DNA of 64,000 bases from Sorex araneus (GCF_027595985.1 NC_073307.1:51361998-51425997), one strand, 5' to 3'. Counted from the first letter of the stretch, positions 32,500-43,700 are shown. Notes: generated by a model from the sequence alone, not told the origin. Made by a program: numbers and translations.

Positions 32500-32620
32500 T
32501 GGACAAGAAAATACCACAGCAGCTTCCAGACCATCAGTGGACTCAGAGATGTGTCTAAGGTCATTTACCCAAGATTTGAACCCCATTTTCCTGGGTCCCT
32601 GACAATTGCACTTTTGTTTC
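32500..32620 (+). repeat. Possible MIR relic
   Basis: GTGTCTAAGGTCATTTACCC followed by AGATTTGAACCCC resembles the MIR 3' half. Confidence 0.4.
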
Positions 32621-32757
32621 CACCCTAAGATGAGTTGCATTGGGAGTAATTAATAACTTGGCCTGAAAACTTCAGGATACAACACTTAGATCTCTAGAGT
32701 GGGCATTGGTTCCTAAGCAAAGTATTCCCATGAATGCATTTGGCTTGAGAGTAAAAT

Positions 32758-32921
32758 TGGGTGCTGGAGCGATAGTACAGTGGGTAAGGCCTTACATGTG
32801 GCTGATCTTGGGTCTATCCCTGGCACCCATGGGTTCCCAGAGCATCCCCAAGAATGATTTCTGAGTGCAGAGCCAGGAATAACCCCTGAATACCACCAGG
32901 TGAGGCCCCCAAACAAAGCAA
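32758..32921 (+). mobile_element. SOR-type tRNA-derived SINE
   Basis: Sense copy: GTGCTGGAGCGATAGTACAG through CACCAGGTGAGGCCCCC. Its 3' end abuts the RTE derivative that follows. Confidence 0.92.
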
Positions 32922-33577
32922 CATCATCATCATCATCCAGTTGATCATCGATTTTCTCAAGTGGTCTCAGTACCGTCTCCATTTGTCCTAGCCCTGAGAT
33001 TTTAGAAGCTAAAGAGGCTCGTCCTTCCCAACGGTGCCACATTGGAGTCTCTTTCAGGGTCAGGAAATGAGACCTATCATTGTTACTATATTTGGCATAT
33101 GAATACGCCATAGGGAGCTTGCCAGGCTCTCCCATGTGGGCAGGAAACTCTTGGATGCTTGCCAGGTTCTCTGAGAGGGAGAACTAGGCTATAAGATGTC
33201 GCCGTTTCTGGGAGCTTTGTTTTATAGTTTCTGGGTGTTGGCCATTACTGGGATTACACGGCTCCAGGGGCAGTTTCTGGGTGTGACCACCTAGCTACTG
33301 GAAAATGGGGGATCTGGGCAGAAGAGGTCCAGTCCCAATCCAAGCAGGCTTGGAGATCTCAGCTCCAGGTCCCGGACACCTGGGTTCCTCTGCTGGTTCC
33401 TTCATTCGTGAGACTCATCTGAACATGTGAATGGAGTCCTTGAGCATGGCTGTGGCTGGGTTCCGGAGGTCTTCAGTTGCCGAGGCTCTGCTCGGGGCAG
33501 AAACTCAACCCACCCCCTCCAAGGGGCAGAGGACAGCCAGGCAAGAGACTCTGCATCACTCTCTTATGGTGAGAGCG
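32922..33577 (-). mobile_element. Long non-autonomous RTE derivative
   Basis: Minus-strand order: an unassigned GC-rich 5' region (33190-33577), then GGAGAGCCTGGCAAGCTCCC and TTCATATGCCAAATATAGTA matching the 5' end of the RTE. TCATTTCCTGACCCTGAAAG follows, then the tail CACTTGAGAAAATCGATGAT ends in (GAT)n at 32922-32938. The EN and RT coding regions are missing, so this is an internal-deletion form. The 33190-33577 part may be its 5' UTR or another element. Confidence 0.75.
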
Positions 33578-33639
33578 ACCCCAAAACAAAACAAAACAAA
33601 ATTAAATTGACTGAAAAATATAAAGTTGTTGAAAAAGAT

Positions 33640-34010
33640 ATTCACTTATTTATGTTTTTAATAAATTAATTATTTCCAATTTTGCCCTTACACTTATATA
33701 AATACTATGTTTTTCAATGTTGTTCACAGTGGTTTGTTACAGGTATTCAGTATTCCAACACAAATTCCACCACCATAGATATTCCTTTATTAAGCACACT
33801 CTGTGTGTGTGTTGATAGTCAACATATTAGATTACTTTTGTTATCAACTGCTATAATCTCTTAGGCAAAAAATGAGTATTGTTTTTATAAGCCTAACCCC
33901 TCCAATGTCCTTTTGACACCCCACTTTAATAATATTTAAGTGTATCCAATAATATCCAACTTAATAATGTCCAATTATTAGTGCTGTAATGCATTCATTG
34001 AGACTCGTTT
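33640..34010 (-). mobile_element. Possible older L1-type 3' UTR
   Basis: TTCAATGTTGTTCACAGTGG and TATTCCAACACAAATTCCAC on the plus strand resemble an antisense L1 3' UTR of an older subfamily. Confidence 0.4.
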
Positions 34011-34139
34011 AATCAATGAAAACATTTTGTTTGAGGATAATCAAGGAGAAACTATAATGGGACGAGTTTAAGTCTGAAAAAAACTTGGCACAAGAGAGGC
34101 TCAGAAGAGGCAAAACAAAGTTAACTCTAGCTAAAATAG

Positions 34140-34308
34140 GGGGAGCTGGAGTGATAGTTGAGTCGAGAGGGTCTTTACTTTGCCCATGGTTGGGTTCAAT
34201 CCCCAGCATTCCATATGGTCTCCTGAGTACTGTCAGGAATAATTTCTGAGTGCAGAGCCAGAAGTAACCCCTGAGCCTCTCTGGGTGTGACCCAAAAAGC
34301 CATAAGAG
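34140..34308 (+). mobile_element. SOR-type tRNA-derived SINE
   Basis: Sense copy: GGGAGCTGGAGTGATAGTTG, CCATATGGTCTCCTGAGTAC, GGGTGTGACCCAAAAAGCC. A GA-rich tail region follows at 34310-34373. Confidence 0.92.
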
Positions 34309-34375
34309 CAGTGGGGGAGGGTGAGGAAAGAAAGAGGGAGAGAGACGGAGAGGGGGGAGAGAGAGAGGGAGGAAA

Positions 34376-34974
34376 CATTAGCTAAAATAATTATCCTTTT
34401 CTAGGCATAAAGTACCCCTGATTTGCTCTTCTTTCTGATCATCTGTGCCCTGATGGATAAAAATGCAGATGGTGCCTGATTCAGATCTTCCATGATGACA
34501 CCAGAATTGGAGGTTGAAAGTCTTGCCTCAGGCCTTCGAGTTAGGTACAAGGAAGTCACTTGAGAATGAAACTGTTCAAAATCTTTTAACTTACTTGTTT
34601 TAGGTCTGGTGAAATATTGCTCATTGGCAACTTTTGGACACTTCATGCACTTAAGGACAAAACTCTAGACATGCAGTCATTAAAAGAAAACAAAATCACC
34701 CAGACTGTCGAGAAATGATCCCAACAAAATCCAAAGGTTTAATTTCATGAGGGAATTTCTAATTAATGGTGTTTGAGTGCGTGTTAAAGTCCACGGCCAC
34801 ATTCCCACCACTCTTACTCACCACTTGGGAAATGGAGCCTAAGGGCATCTTTCAGATGAATCCTAGTAGCCACATTTATGCTGAATGGCATAGCACCAGT
34901 AATGCAATTATAGCAGAAAAGAAATCTTGTATTCCCAGGATACACACTTAAACTCTATTATTGTGTCCATGAGA
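34376..34974. other. Unique sequence
   Basis: No repeat or coding signal recognised. Confidence 0.4.
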
Positions 34975-35026
<52 letters not shown>

Positions 35027-35041
35027 CAAACATATATATGT
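34975..35041. repeat. (CT)n and (TA)n at the 3' end of the RTE
   Basis: CT dinucleotides then TA dinucleotides directly beyond the RTE terminus, in the position where RTE elements commonly carry a microsatellite tail. Confidence 0.9.
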
Positions 35042-35292
35042 ATCACTTGTCATCCCTTTGATCTTCGATTTGCTCAAGTGGGTGCCAGTAATGTCTCCAT
35101 TTGTCCCTGTCATGTGCTAGTGTAGCCCAATGGTATCTGCTTGCTCCAGGAACACGAAAAGCCTCAAACCTCAAAAAAATTCAGGGTTTTGACGAAGAAG
35201 TCCGACCATCACGTAGGTGGGCGGCCATGTGGTCTTTTGATGTCCTGTGGAATCCAGTCGGTAACAGCTCTAGTCCAGCGGTCGTGTCTAAT

Positions 35293-35465
35293 TTCTTTTT
35301 TCTTTTTGGGTCACACCTGGCGATGCTCAGTGGTTCCTCCTGGTTCATGCACTCAGGAATTACTCCTGGTGGTACTCGGGGGACCATATGGGATGCTGGG
35401 AATCGAACCCAGGTCAGCCTTGTGCAAGGCAAACGCTCTACCCACTGTACTATCAGTCCAGCCCC
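35293..35465 (-). mobile_element. SOR SINE nested in the RTE
   Basis: Near-consensus antisense copy splitting the RTE C-terminal coding region: GGGTCACACCTGGCGATGCT through CTATCAGTCCAGCCCC. Confidence 0.95.
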
Positions 35466-35666
35466 TCAGTAGTCTCTAAATTGCATTGCATGTCCGGCCC
35501 ATCTGATTTTCAATGCCTTGGCAAAGAAGACAGCATCCCTGATTCTTGATCATTGAGGGAGATTGGAACTCCGAATTCCTTCTCTCACTTGAGTGAAATG
35601 TGATGATCCAAGCATAGCTCTTTCGATTCCTTTTTGGGATACCTGAATAGTGTTCTCATCCTGTTT

Positions 35667-36440
35667 TCATAGGGCCCAGATCTCTGAGGCATGTGTTAGT
35701 GTAGGGAGAATGGTGGAATCGAAAAGATGTGCCCAGAGCCAGAGGTTCTTTGTCCTCTTAACCACTTCTTCGACGCTCTTGAAAGTGTTCCACGCTGCTC
35801 TCTTCCTCCTGCGCAGTTCTGGTGCCAAGTCGTTCCTCATGTTGAGTTCTCCACCCAGGTACACATAGCTGCTGCATTGGGAGATGTTTGTTCTGTTGAG
35901 AACAAATGGAAGGTCAGGAACTAGTTTGTTTTTCATGAACATTGTCTTGGTGAGATGCAGTCTGACCTTTCCACACTCACAGTTGATGCCGGCCAGCATT
36001 TGTGCAGCTTGGCTAATGTTTGGTGTTATTAGAACGATGTCATCAGTGAAGTGGAGGTGGTATAGTTGCCAACCATCTATCTTCACTCCCATTCCTTCCC
36101 ATTCCAGTCGTTGCATGACATTCTCGAGGGTGGCACTGAAGAGTTTCAGTGAAATGGTATCACCCTGCCAAACCCCTCTCTTTACATCAATGATCACTTC
36201 CTTGTAGAATGGTGAGATCCTGGTGGTGAATCCATAATACAGCTCGAGGAGGATCTTGATGTACTGAGTTTGAACGCCCTGTTTGGCTAGGGCTTTGATA
36301 ACTGCTTCAGTCTCAACAAAACTGAAGGCCTTCTTTAAATCAATGAATGTTAGGCAGAGTGGCATCTTGAACTCACACAAAACTTCAATGAGCTTGGTCA
36401 CTGTGTGGATATGGTGGATTGTGCTGAATCCTTTTCGGAA
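35667..36440 (-). pseudogene. RTE reverse transcriptase domain, broken
   Basis: A 244-codon frame (35667-36401) carries the fingers/palm motifs CLTFIDLKKAF (motif A, Asp present), a GVWQGDTIS segment (motif B, usually RQGD) and HFTDDIVLI (motif C, where A of FADD is replaced by T). A YVYLGGELNMRNDL segment and the RRRKRAAWNTFK segment follow. Upstream coding is in other frames, so the domain is isolated by frameshifts. Confidence 0.92.
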
Positions 36441-37300
36441 CCCAGCTTGCTCTCATGGTTGTCCTTTGAATAGTGTCTTGCCTATCTTATTCAGGATGAC
36501 TCCAGTGAACAACTTGTAGACGATGGACAATAGACAGATTGGGCGATAGTTGCCGATGTCGTGGATGTCTCCCTTCTTGTACGACAAAACAGTCCTGGTG
36601 GTTTTCCATTAGTATGGAACCTTGTATACGGACAGGTAGCGTGTGAAGAGCCGAGCCAGTTCTTTCAATACATTCAGCCAATCCAGTGTATTGATGAGTA
36701 CTGGTGGCAGATTCTCTAGGTGTTCAGGTCTGACCTTGTCTGGACTGGGTGCTGTACCCATCTTTACTAATGAAATGGCGTGTCAGATTTCGGAAGGGAG
36801 GACATTGGGAATGACATATCTATCTTGTGGAATTTGGTATGTGGGCTGTTGAAGAGATCTGAGTAGAAGTCATGAATAATCCTTTCCATTACCCTTCTGG
36901 AAGATGTGATAGATCCATCAGGACATCGGAGGGTAGTCATCTTGGTCTTATAGTTGGTGAAGGACAGGCGGGCATTGCAAATACTTTCCCCGGCTCTGCC
37001 ACATCGGCCAACACTGCGGCTCTTCTCTCTTTGAGGTCTTCCTTTATTGCTTCTCTGCACAGTTATGATAGCTTGGACCTTAGCTTGTGATTGCCTGAGG
37101 CTTGTGCCAAACCACGTTGGCGAATTGAGCTCGAGAGTTTCTGAAGACAGGCGTCTGTTTGTGGTTTTCCCACTCTTGGCATTCCTCGCGCAGTCATAGA
37201 GGTGCTGAACCAGTTGATCATATTCCTCGTCGATGTTGTCAATGACAGCATCTTCCCACGTTGCCGCAATAGTGCCAAAGAGCTCCCAGTTGGTGGTCAT
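36441..37300 (-). pseudogene. RTE linker between endonuclease and RT, broken
   Basis: Fragments in different frames resemble the RTE region between EN and RT: NIDEEYDQLVQHLYDCARNA at the start and an RIQGSILMENHQDCF remnant near 36600. Stops and indels are present throughout. Confidence 0.8.
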
Positions 37301-38022
37301 TCTGGAAGTCCTCTTCTTAAACTTTACCGTCCTTTCTTCCTGCTCTGTGAAGTAGAATTTTGCATGAAGGAGACGGTGGTCCTATCCCGTTTGAAATTTT
37401 GGGACAATAGTGACATCGGTCAGGCAAAACCTTCGATTGAATATGATTGGTCAATTTTGTTGTGAAGCTGTCCACTGGGAGACTCCCATGTTTAACGTTT
37501 AGATTCGGCCTTCTGGAACTGTGAATTACCATGGATGGTCTTAGTCGACATGATGAACTCAGACAGTCTCTCACCCTGTTCATTCCATTATAGGCCAAGG
37601 GTCCCAGTGTGGAGTTCTTCAGGTGACCTTCTTGGTCCTATCTTGGCATTAAAATCACCGACAATGATCTTGTAGAAGGTGTGGTCTTCTTTATAGAACT
37701 TCTCCACCTCCATGTAGAACTTCTCAATTTCTTCTTCATCGTAGTTGGATGTTAGTGCATAGATGACAAAGATAGAAACTGCCGGCAGTGAGCCACATCT
37801 ATTCAAGCGTAATCATCCGATTTGGGTTGTTAGGCATTTAAATGAATCAATGCTCATGGCCAAGTTCATGTTGACAAGGACACTGACGCCACCAATGCCT
37901 CTGTTGTCACATGTTCTGAGGAACAGTTCTTCTCCAGTGTCAAAAATGGTGTGATATGATCGATGCCTTCTCGTTTCGGTCAGACCAATGATGTTGTACT
38001 TGATCTTCTGTGCTTGCATCAT
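37301..38022 (-). pseudogene. RTE AP-type endonuclease domain, broken
   Basis: Frames at 37813-38022 and 37588-37806 contain IIGLTETRRHR (with the catalytic Glu of the T-E-T/H motif), a NRGIGGVSVLVN segment and IIVGDFNAKIGPRR (the D-x-N motif). The C-terminal part with the S-D-H motif is shifted out of frame. Confidence 0.92.
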
Positions 38023-38244
38023 CAGGTCCTCAATGGATGCTTCTTATGCCAGTGTATGTGCGTTGAAAGTAGTCATTTAAGTCCTTCTTCATTTTGGCAG
38101 TCTAGTTCATCGCTGAGATTTGATCAGCCTCTCCTTGCTAGTCCTTCTTAGCGCTGCTGTATTGGGAGCTCTTTCGGTGTCAGGCAAATGAGGCCCATTG
38201 TTGTTACTGTTTTTTTGGCATATCAAATACACCATGGATAGCTT

Positions 38245-38904
38245 TTTAAATATATTTAAAAATAAATATATTTTATATAATATATAAATTAAAGCAATTT
38301 TAAGTGTCACAAAGCTAGAGTTTCTGTAACAGAAATCATAGATGTTTAAAATCATAAATGCCAGATTGTAAAAACACAACAAAACTTTTATCCTATATAT
38401 ATGTGTATATATATACTGCTATATATACATATATATACACATATATATATCCCCCCTGCCCTTTACTATGTTAAAAAGAACAGCAAATGATGAACACAAA
38501 GTATAAAATTGTCTTCACTTACTATTCCCCTTGGACAATCAAAGAGACATTCTCTGGTTGTTGAGCATTTTTTTGGTGCAACTACTTTTCTAATCAATTT
38601 CATTGTGGAGTGCAGAAAGTTATTTCAAGAAGGTTCTTTGTGCCCAAAGGCATCTGATTCCACAACATAGGGCAAGCATGAACACATAGGGTTCTGTTGA
38701 CTCACTGTAAGATTCTTTTTCTACTTTGGCTGCCAAGAATTTTTGTTTCTTTTCTCTATTGGCACATTAGGAGACTTTTAATAATGATACAGGGACTTGG
38801 TAGAATTATAATAAATATTGAAGGGGAAAATTGTGCAGGGTGGTCGAAAAGGTTGCAAGCATATTCATTTTCCAATCTCTAAACATCTGGATAAAACTTG
38901 TATT
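38245..38904. other. AT-rich sequence with (TA)n between RTE and L1
   Basis: Alternating TATATA/CATATA at 38392-38450. The rest (38451-38904) is unassigned and AT-rich. Confidence 0.5.
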
Positions 38905-39045
38905 TTTAAAATCTGTCATTAATGATCATAAACATCTAAAACATCCCACAAGTTCTAGTAGCTTGTGTCTTCATTCTTATTTGTTTCCAGGAATCTTTTG
39001 ATTTCTTCATTGATTTCCTCTCTGACCCACTAGTTACTCAACATT

Positions 39046-39218
39046 TTTTTTTCTTTTTGGGTCACACCTGGCGATGCACAGGGGTTACTCCTGGCTCACA
39101 CACTCAGGAATTACTCCTGGTGGTGCTCAGCGGACCATATGGGATGCTGGGAATCGAACCCGGGTTGGCCGCGTGCAAGGCAAACATCCTACCCACTGTG
39201 CTATCGCTCCAGCCCCCG
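39046..39218 (-). mobile_element. SOR SINE nested in L1 ORF2
   Basis: Near-consensus antisense copy. Target duplication GTTACTCAACATT (39033-39045) against GTTATTCAACATT (39219-39231), one mismatch. Confidence 0.97.
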
Positions 39219-39960
39219 GTTATTCAACATTGAGCTGTTTAATTTCCAGGTGTTTGATTTGATTCTCTGTTTCTGTGTATGATTAATTTCTATTTTCAGT
39301 GTATCTTGGTCTGAAAAGATAGTTGATAAAATTTCTATTTTCCTAATTCTATTGAGGTATGTTTTGTGCCCTAGGATATGGTCTATCTTGGAAGATGTTC
39401 CATGTGCACTGGAAAAGAATGTGTATTTGATTTTTTGGGATGAAAAACCTGTGTACATCTATTAGCCCTATCTCTTCCATTTCTTCTTTCAGAACCAGTA
39501 CTTCCTTCCTGAGTTTTAGTCTTGTTGATGTGTCAAGAGGTGATAAGGTGGTGTTGAAGTCTCTGACTACTGTTGTGTTGTTACCAATGTTCTCCTTGAA
39601 GTCTATTAACAGTTGTTTTAAGTATTTTGTTGGCCCCTCATTGGTTCCATGCATGTTTAGGAATGTGATTTCTTTTTGATGTACATATTCCTTGATTATT
39701 AAAAAAGTGGCCTTAGCTGTGCCTTTTGATCTTTTTTCAGCCTGAAATCTATGTTGTTGGATACTGGTATGGCCACCTTGACTTTTTTGAGGTAGTTGTT
39801 TGCTTCAAGGATTGTTTTGCATCCTTTGACTTTGAGTCTGTGTTTGCCCTAACTGTTCAGATGTGTTTCTTGTAGACAGAAGAATGTTGGATTCAGTTTT
39901 TAAATCCATTTTGCCACTGTGTCTCTTAATTGGTCCATTTAGACCATTGTCATTGAGAGA
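39219..39960 (-). pseudogene. L1 ORF2 endonuclease region, broken
   Basis: Overlapping minus-strand frames show FFSSAHGTSSKIDHILGHKT and VVRDFNTTLSPLDTSTRL, both characteristic of the L1 ORF2 endonuclease (the usual GDFNT reads RDFNT here). Several frame changes; no active product. Confidence 0.9.
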
Positions 39961-39999
39961 CTTTTGTCATGGGTTTTTGTGCCATCTTTCGGTAGAGGT

Positions 40000-41090
40000 T
40001 TGTTGTGCTTGTGGGATTTGTCTTATAGTTGCCCCCTCAGTACTTCTTTTAAGATTGGTTTTGAGTCTATGAAGGTCCCGAGCTGTTGTCTATTCATGAA
40101 ATAGTGTATTGTTCCTTTGAGTCTGAGTGAGAGTCTAGCTGGATAAAGTATTGGTGAGGTGTTCATTTCATTGAGTCTTTTCACTATATCCCACCACTGT
40201 CTTCAGACTTGGATAGTTTCCTCTGATAAATCTGCTGCAAATCTAAGGGATGCTCCTTTGTATGTGATTTGACCTTCCTGCTTGCAGTATTGTGTCTCTA
40301 TCTGAGGTATTCGTCATTCTGATTATATGTCCTGGAATCTTTTTATTAGGGTCTCTTTTAGCTGGTGCCCTTTAGGCTTCTTGGATCTGGACGCCTGCAT
40401 TCTCCAGCTCTGGGACCTTCTAAGCAATCATATATTTAACTGTTACTTCTTCACTGGGGTTGCCTCCCTTTCCTTCTAGTACTCTGATAATTCTTATGTC
40501 GTTCCTTCTGAATTCATCTCCTAGGTCTCTTTCTTGCCCTTGCACTATTTTGAGGTTTTCCATTGTTGCCTGTATGCTTTCTGCAGCTCATCTTCAAGCT
40601 CACTGATTCTGTCTTTGGCTGTTCTAATTCTACTATTGAGGGTACCCACTGAGTTTTTTATTTCATCTTCTGAATTCTTTCCCGCAAGGGAGAGCCTAGC
40701 AAACTCTCCATGGTGTATCCATATGCCAAACCCAGTAACAATGGTGGGTCTCATTCCCCTGACCCTGAAAGAGCCTCCAATGCAGCACCATTGGAAAAGA
40801 TGAGTAAAGAGAGGCTTCTAAAATCTCAGGGGCTAGGATGAATGGAGACATTACTGAGACCGCTTGAGAAATTTGATGATCAATGGGATGATGATGATGA
40901 TGATGATGACGATGATGATGATGAAGAATTCTTTATTAGTGACCCTTCTGTTTGTAAATTTCTTATTTCTGGTCTCATTTCTTCCTGTATTTTATTGGCT
41001 GTCTGTTCCACTGTTTCTTTCCTATTCTCCTTTAATTTACTGGATGTCTGTTCCAACATTTCTTTGAGCTATTGAATATCTTCAATATTT
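40000..41090 (-). pseudogene. L1 ORF1 region, broken
   Basis: The frame at 40545-40754 contains SEDEIKNSVGTLNSRIRTAK followed by DRISELEDELQK, the coiled-coil of L1 ORF1. Flanking sequence is antisense to the RNA-binding C-terminal half. Interrupted by the insertion at 40681-40925. Confidence 0.85.
40681..40925 (+). mobile_element. Non-autonomous RTE derivative nested in L1 ORF1
   Basis: Starts CCCGCAAGGGAGAGCCTAGC, then CCATATGCCAAACCCAGTAA, CCCTGACCCTGAAAGAGCCT and the tail GCTTGAGAAATTTGATGATC, ending in (GAT)n at 40885-40925. Perfect 9-bp target duplication GAATTCTTT at 40672-40680 and 40926-40934. No tRNA head and no poly(A). Confidence 0.95.
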
Positions 41091-41752
41091 AATCTCTGAA
41101 TACTTTATCAAAGAGACTTATATGAGGGTATTTCCTGTTGAGGCTTCTGGGCTCTTTCCTTAACCCACTTCTCGTGGTGGGGATCTGTGCTGTTTCTTCA
41201 TGTTGCTGTAGTGGTAAGGAGGTGGATCCCTCCAGTTCACTCTCAGTATCCCCCTCTCTCTGTGAAGGATAATTCTGGGTGAGCTTGGTCGATGGTGGTC
41301 TCCTTTTCCTCCTCCAACAATACTAATTTCCTCTTTGGTACTTCTGTGTGACTTGTGTGGGAACTCTAGTGCAGCTTCAGAGGATTATTCTTTTACATTA
41401 GGATTGTTCAGATTCTTGTGTTCACTGTCATTTTGGTGAGTTTGGGGAGTATTTTGATTGGAATAGGCTAGTGGACTATTGGCCTAATTTGGTTGGGATA
41501 GCCAGGCTGTCCTCCTAAGAATTAAGTAATGGAGGTTGATATATGAGTCCGAAGCACTATGAATGGGGGAATCTAACTGTGGCCGTGACAGGGTCTTCCA
41601 GTTCACTGTGGCTGCCTGCTCAGCACGCCACCCAGGAGGCCACGTCCCCTGCTGCCTCTGTACCCGAAGATATCTTTTTAAATGGTGGTTCTGATGTAAA
41701 TTCAAACCAGCAATTCTAGGTCTTGTCTTTTTTCCACCAAAAATTCAAACAC

Positions 41753-41930
41753 CAGGGGCTGGAGTGATAGTACAACAGGTAGGGCTTTTGTCTTACGCAT
41801 GGCCCACCAAAGTTCTATTACTGACATCCTATAGGTTCCCCCAAGCACTTCCAGGAATAATTCCTGAGTACAAAGCTAGGAACAACCCCTGAGCATCACT
41901 GGATATGGCTCCAAAACAAGCAAATAAATT
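41753..41930 (+). mobile_element. SOR-type tRNA-derived SINE
   Basis: Sense copy: GGGGCTGGAGTGATAGTACA through GCATCACTGGATATGGC with an A-rich tail. It abuts the 5' end of the L1. Confidence 0.92.
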
Positions 41931-41939
41931 CAAATTCTA

Positions 41940-42482
41940 GAAAAACCAATTTATTATTCTTATTGTGAATTAAATCACCACGAGATACATAGTTACAAAG
42001 TTGTTCATGATTGGGTTTTGGTTGTACAATGTTTTAGTACCCATCCCTTCACCAGTGCACATTTCCTGCTACCAAAGTTTCCAGTTTCCATCCTTCCACC
42101 TCCTACTCCCAGTCTGCTTCCATTTTAGATACTCCTCTCTCTCGTTTGCTCTCTTGCCCTCTCTCTCTTTCCTGTTGGGCAGTAGGATTTGCAATACAGG
42201 TACTGAAAGGTTATCATGTATACCCCATGCCTACTTTCAGCACTCAGTTCAGTCCATTTCCATTATCGGTATCATAGTGGTCCCTTCACTATCCTAACTG
42301 CCCTTCCCCCAACCCTGGTTTGTGGCAAGATTCCAACCCTGGATCAGTTCTCCTTGTTTGTACTGTCTTTGGGTGTTAGTCTCATACTATGATTTTTATA
42401 TCCCACAAATGAGTGCGATCATTCTATGTCTGTCTCTCTCCTTTAGATTCATTTCACTTAGCATGATACTTTCTATGTCCCC
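41940..42482 (-). mobile_element. Shrew L1 3' end, 5'-truncated
   Basis: Antisense: ATCACCACGAGATACATAGT through the 3' UTR to ATTTCACTTAGCATGATACT in the ORF2 tail. Confidence 0.9.
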
Positions 42483-42954
42483 GATGTAATATTAAAGACC
42501 CAAACCAAAGTGATCCAAGCAAGGTAGATCAATAAGGAACAGAGTAGTGGGCAGGAGTGAATACTTCAGTAGTCGCATATGTTCATGCTTAGCATGATCA
42601 AGACTCCATAACCTGTCCAAGGTACCATATCCTGTCCTGGATACCATATCATCCAATGAATTTAGCCCTCATGTACTCTGAGCTGAGCCTCTGAGCATTG
42701 CTAGAGGTGGCCACAGTGGGAAAAATATGGAAGATAAACAAAAGGAAAATAGAAGTTGGCTTGACAAAGGATTTTTGCTCATTTTGAAATTTTATCTCAA
42801 AAACCCTCAGCACAGCAAAGCAGTAAATTTATCGTGACTAGTGAGAGCAAGCTTGGGTAATTTCTAGGTGTGAGGAAAAAACTTGCTCTCCTAATGATTT
42901 TTTAAAGCACCTAATGTTTGCATTAGCTACCTAAGTGAGCCATGACATGCTTCT
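42483..42954. other. Unique sequence with a minor SINE scrap
   Basis: A short SOR-like scrap (CTCTGAGCATTGCTAGAGG) near 42690; the rest is unassigned. Confidence 0.4.
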
Positions 42955-43149
42955 TTTCTTTTTTTCTTTTTTTTTGCTTTTTGGGTCCCACCTGGCAATG
43001 CACAGGGGTCACTCCTGGCTCATGCACTCAGGAATTACTCCTGGCGGTGCTCGGGGGACCATATGGGATGCTGGGATTCGAACCCGAACCGGGATCAGCT
43101 GCGTGCAAGGCAAACGCCCTACCCGCTGTGCTATCGCTCCAGCCCCGCT
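42955..43149 (-). mobile_element. SOR SINE with 13-bp target duplication
   Basis: Near-consensus antisense copy with a short internal tandem duplication in the head (CGAACCCGAACCGG). Flanked by ATGACATGCTTCT (42942-42954) and ATGGCATGCTTCT (43150-43162). Confidence 0.97.
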
Positions 43150-43439
43150 ATGGCATGCTTCTGAGTACAACTCTCTCCTGTGTTTAGCAGGACATGAGTC
43201 CTCTGGTAACAACATAGGAGTCTAGGATTATTCTTGTGCTTTTTTTTTTTCACCAATGCAGAGTTGACAAACAGTAACTGCATTTTCCAGGCACTTATCA
43301 GAGAAGAAATGAGCATATTTGAAAGAGAAGAAGCCATAAAAAGAAAGAATGCTGACATTCCATTGAGTACTAACTATTTCACAGGTCCAGCATGCACTTT
43401 GCACAGGTTATTATTTAATATAATTTTTGCGGGGAGATC

Positions 43440-43700
43440 TGTTTCATCAAAGGTACTCAGGAGGCTTGGGGACCTGGCATGCTAGTCTTGGTCACCTGCA
43501 ATGGTGCTGGTGGTTCCATGTTAGGGGATCTTGGACACTGTGTTACAGGGCATTTTCCAGGTCAACTCGGCGGTGGTTGGGAGTCTACAGGGCTACTTAC
43601 AGCAATGCTCAGTTGATCACGTTAGTGCTGGGATTTCTGTGTTAATATCAGAGAACTCATGTCAAATTAGGGCATGTGCCCTAACTTTTGTACTACCTCC
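43440..43700 (-). mobile_element. Degraded SINE-like segment
   Basis: Weak SOR-like traces antisense (CAGCAATGCTCAGTTGATCA, GGGCATGTGCCCTAACTTTT, TACTACCTCCAGG). Low certainty. Confidence 0.4.

Larger units (their letters stand above)
35042..38244 (-). mobile_element. Near full-length RTE-clade LINE, inactivated
   Basis: About 3.0 kb plus a nested SINE. On the minus strand it runs from a 5' segment (38244-38100) through an AP-endonuclease-like region, a connecting region and a reverse transcriptase to a C-terminal region whose stop codon lies almost at the 3' end, as is usual for RTE elements. The last codons read Trp-Arg-His-Tyr-Trp-His-Pro-Leu-Glu-Gln-Ile-Glu-Asp-Gln-Arg-Asp-Asp-Lys-stop. 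Frames shift several times, so it cannot encode an active enzyme now. I recall a report of nematode-like RTE1_Sar in the common shrew; this copy fits that description but was not compared. Confidence 0.9.
38905..41750 (-). mobile_element. 5' half of an L1: 5' UTR, ORF1, start of ORF2
   Basis: Minus-strand order from 41750 downward: 5' UTR-like sequence, ORF1 with coiled-coil, then the ORF2 endonuclease to about 38905, where it stops well before the reverse transcriptase. Unlike the other L1 copies here it keeps its 5' half and lacks its 3' end. Two elements are nested in it (39046-39218 and 40681-40925). Confidence 0.85.

Noticed and set aside
35667..36401. Host gene with reverse transcriptase domain
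   Set aside because: It is the RT of a broken RTE LINE: neighbouring endonuclease and terminal segments are in the expected order, and reading frames are disrupted.
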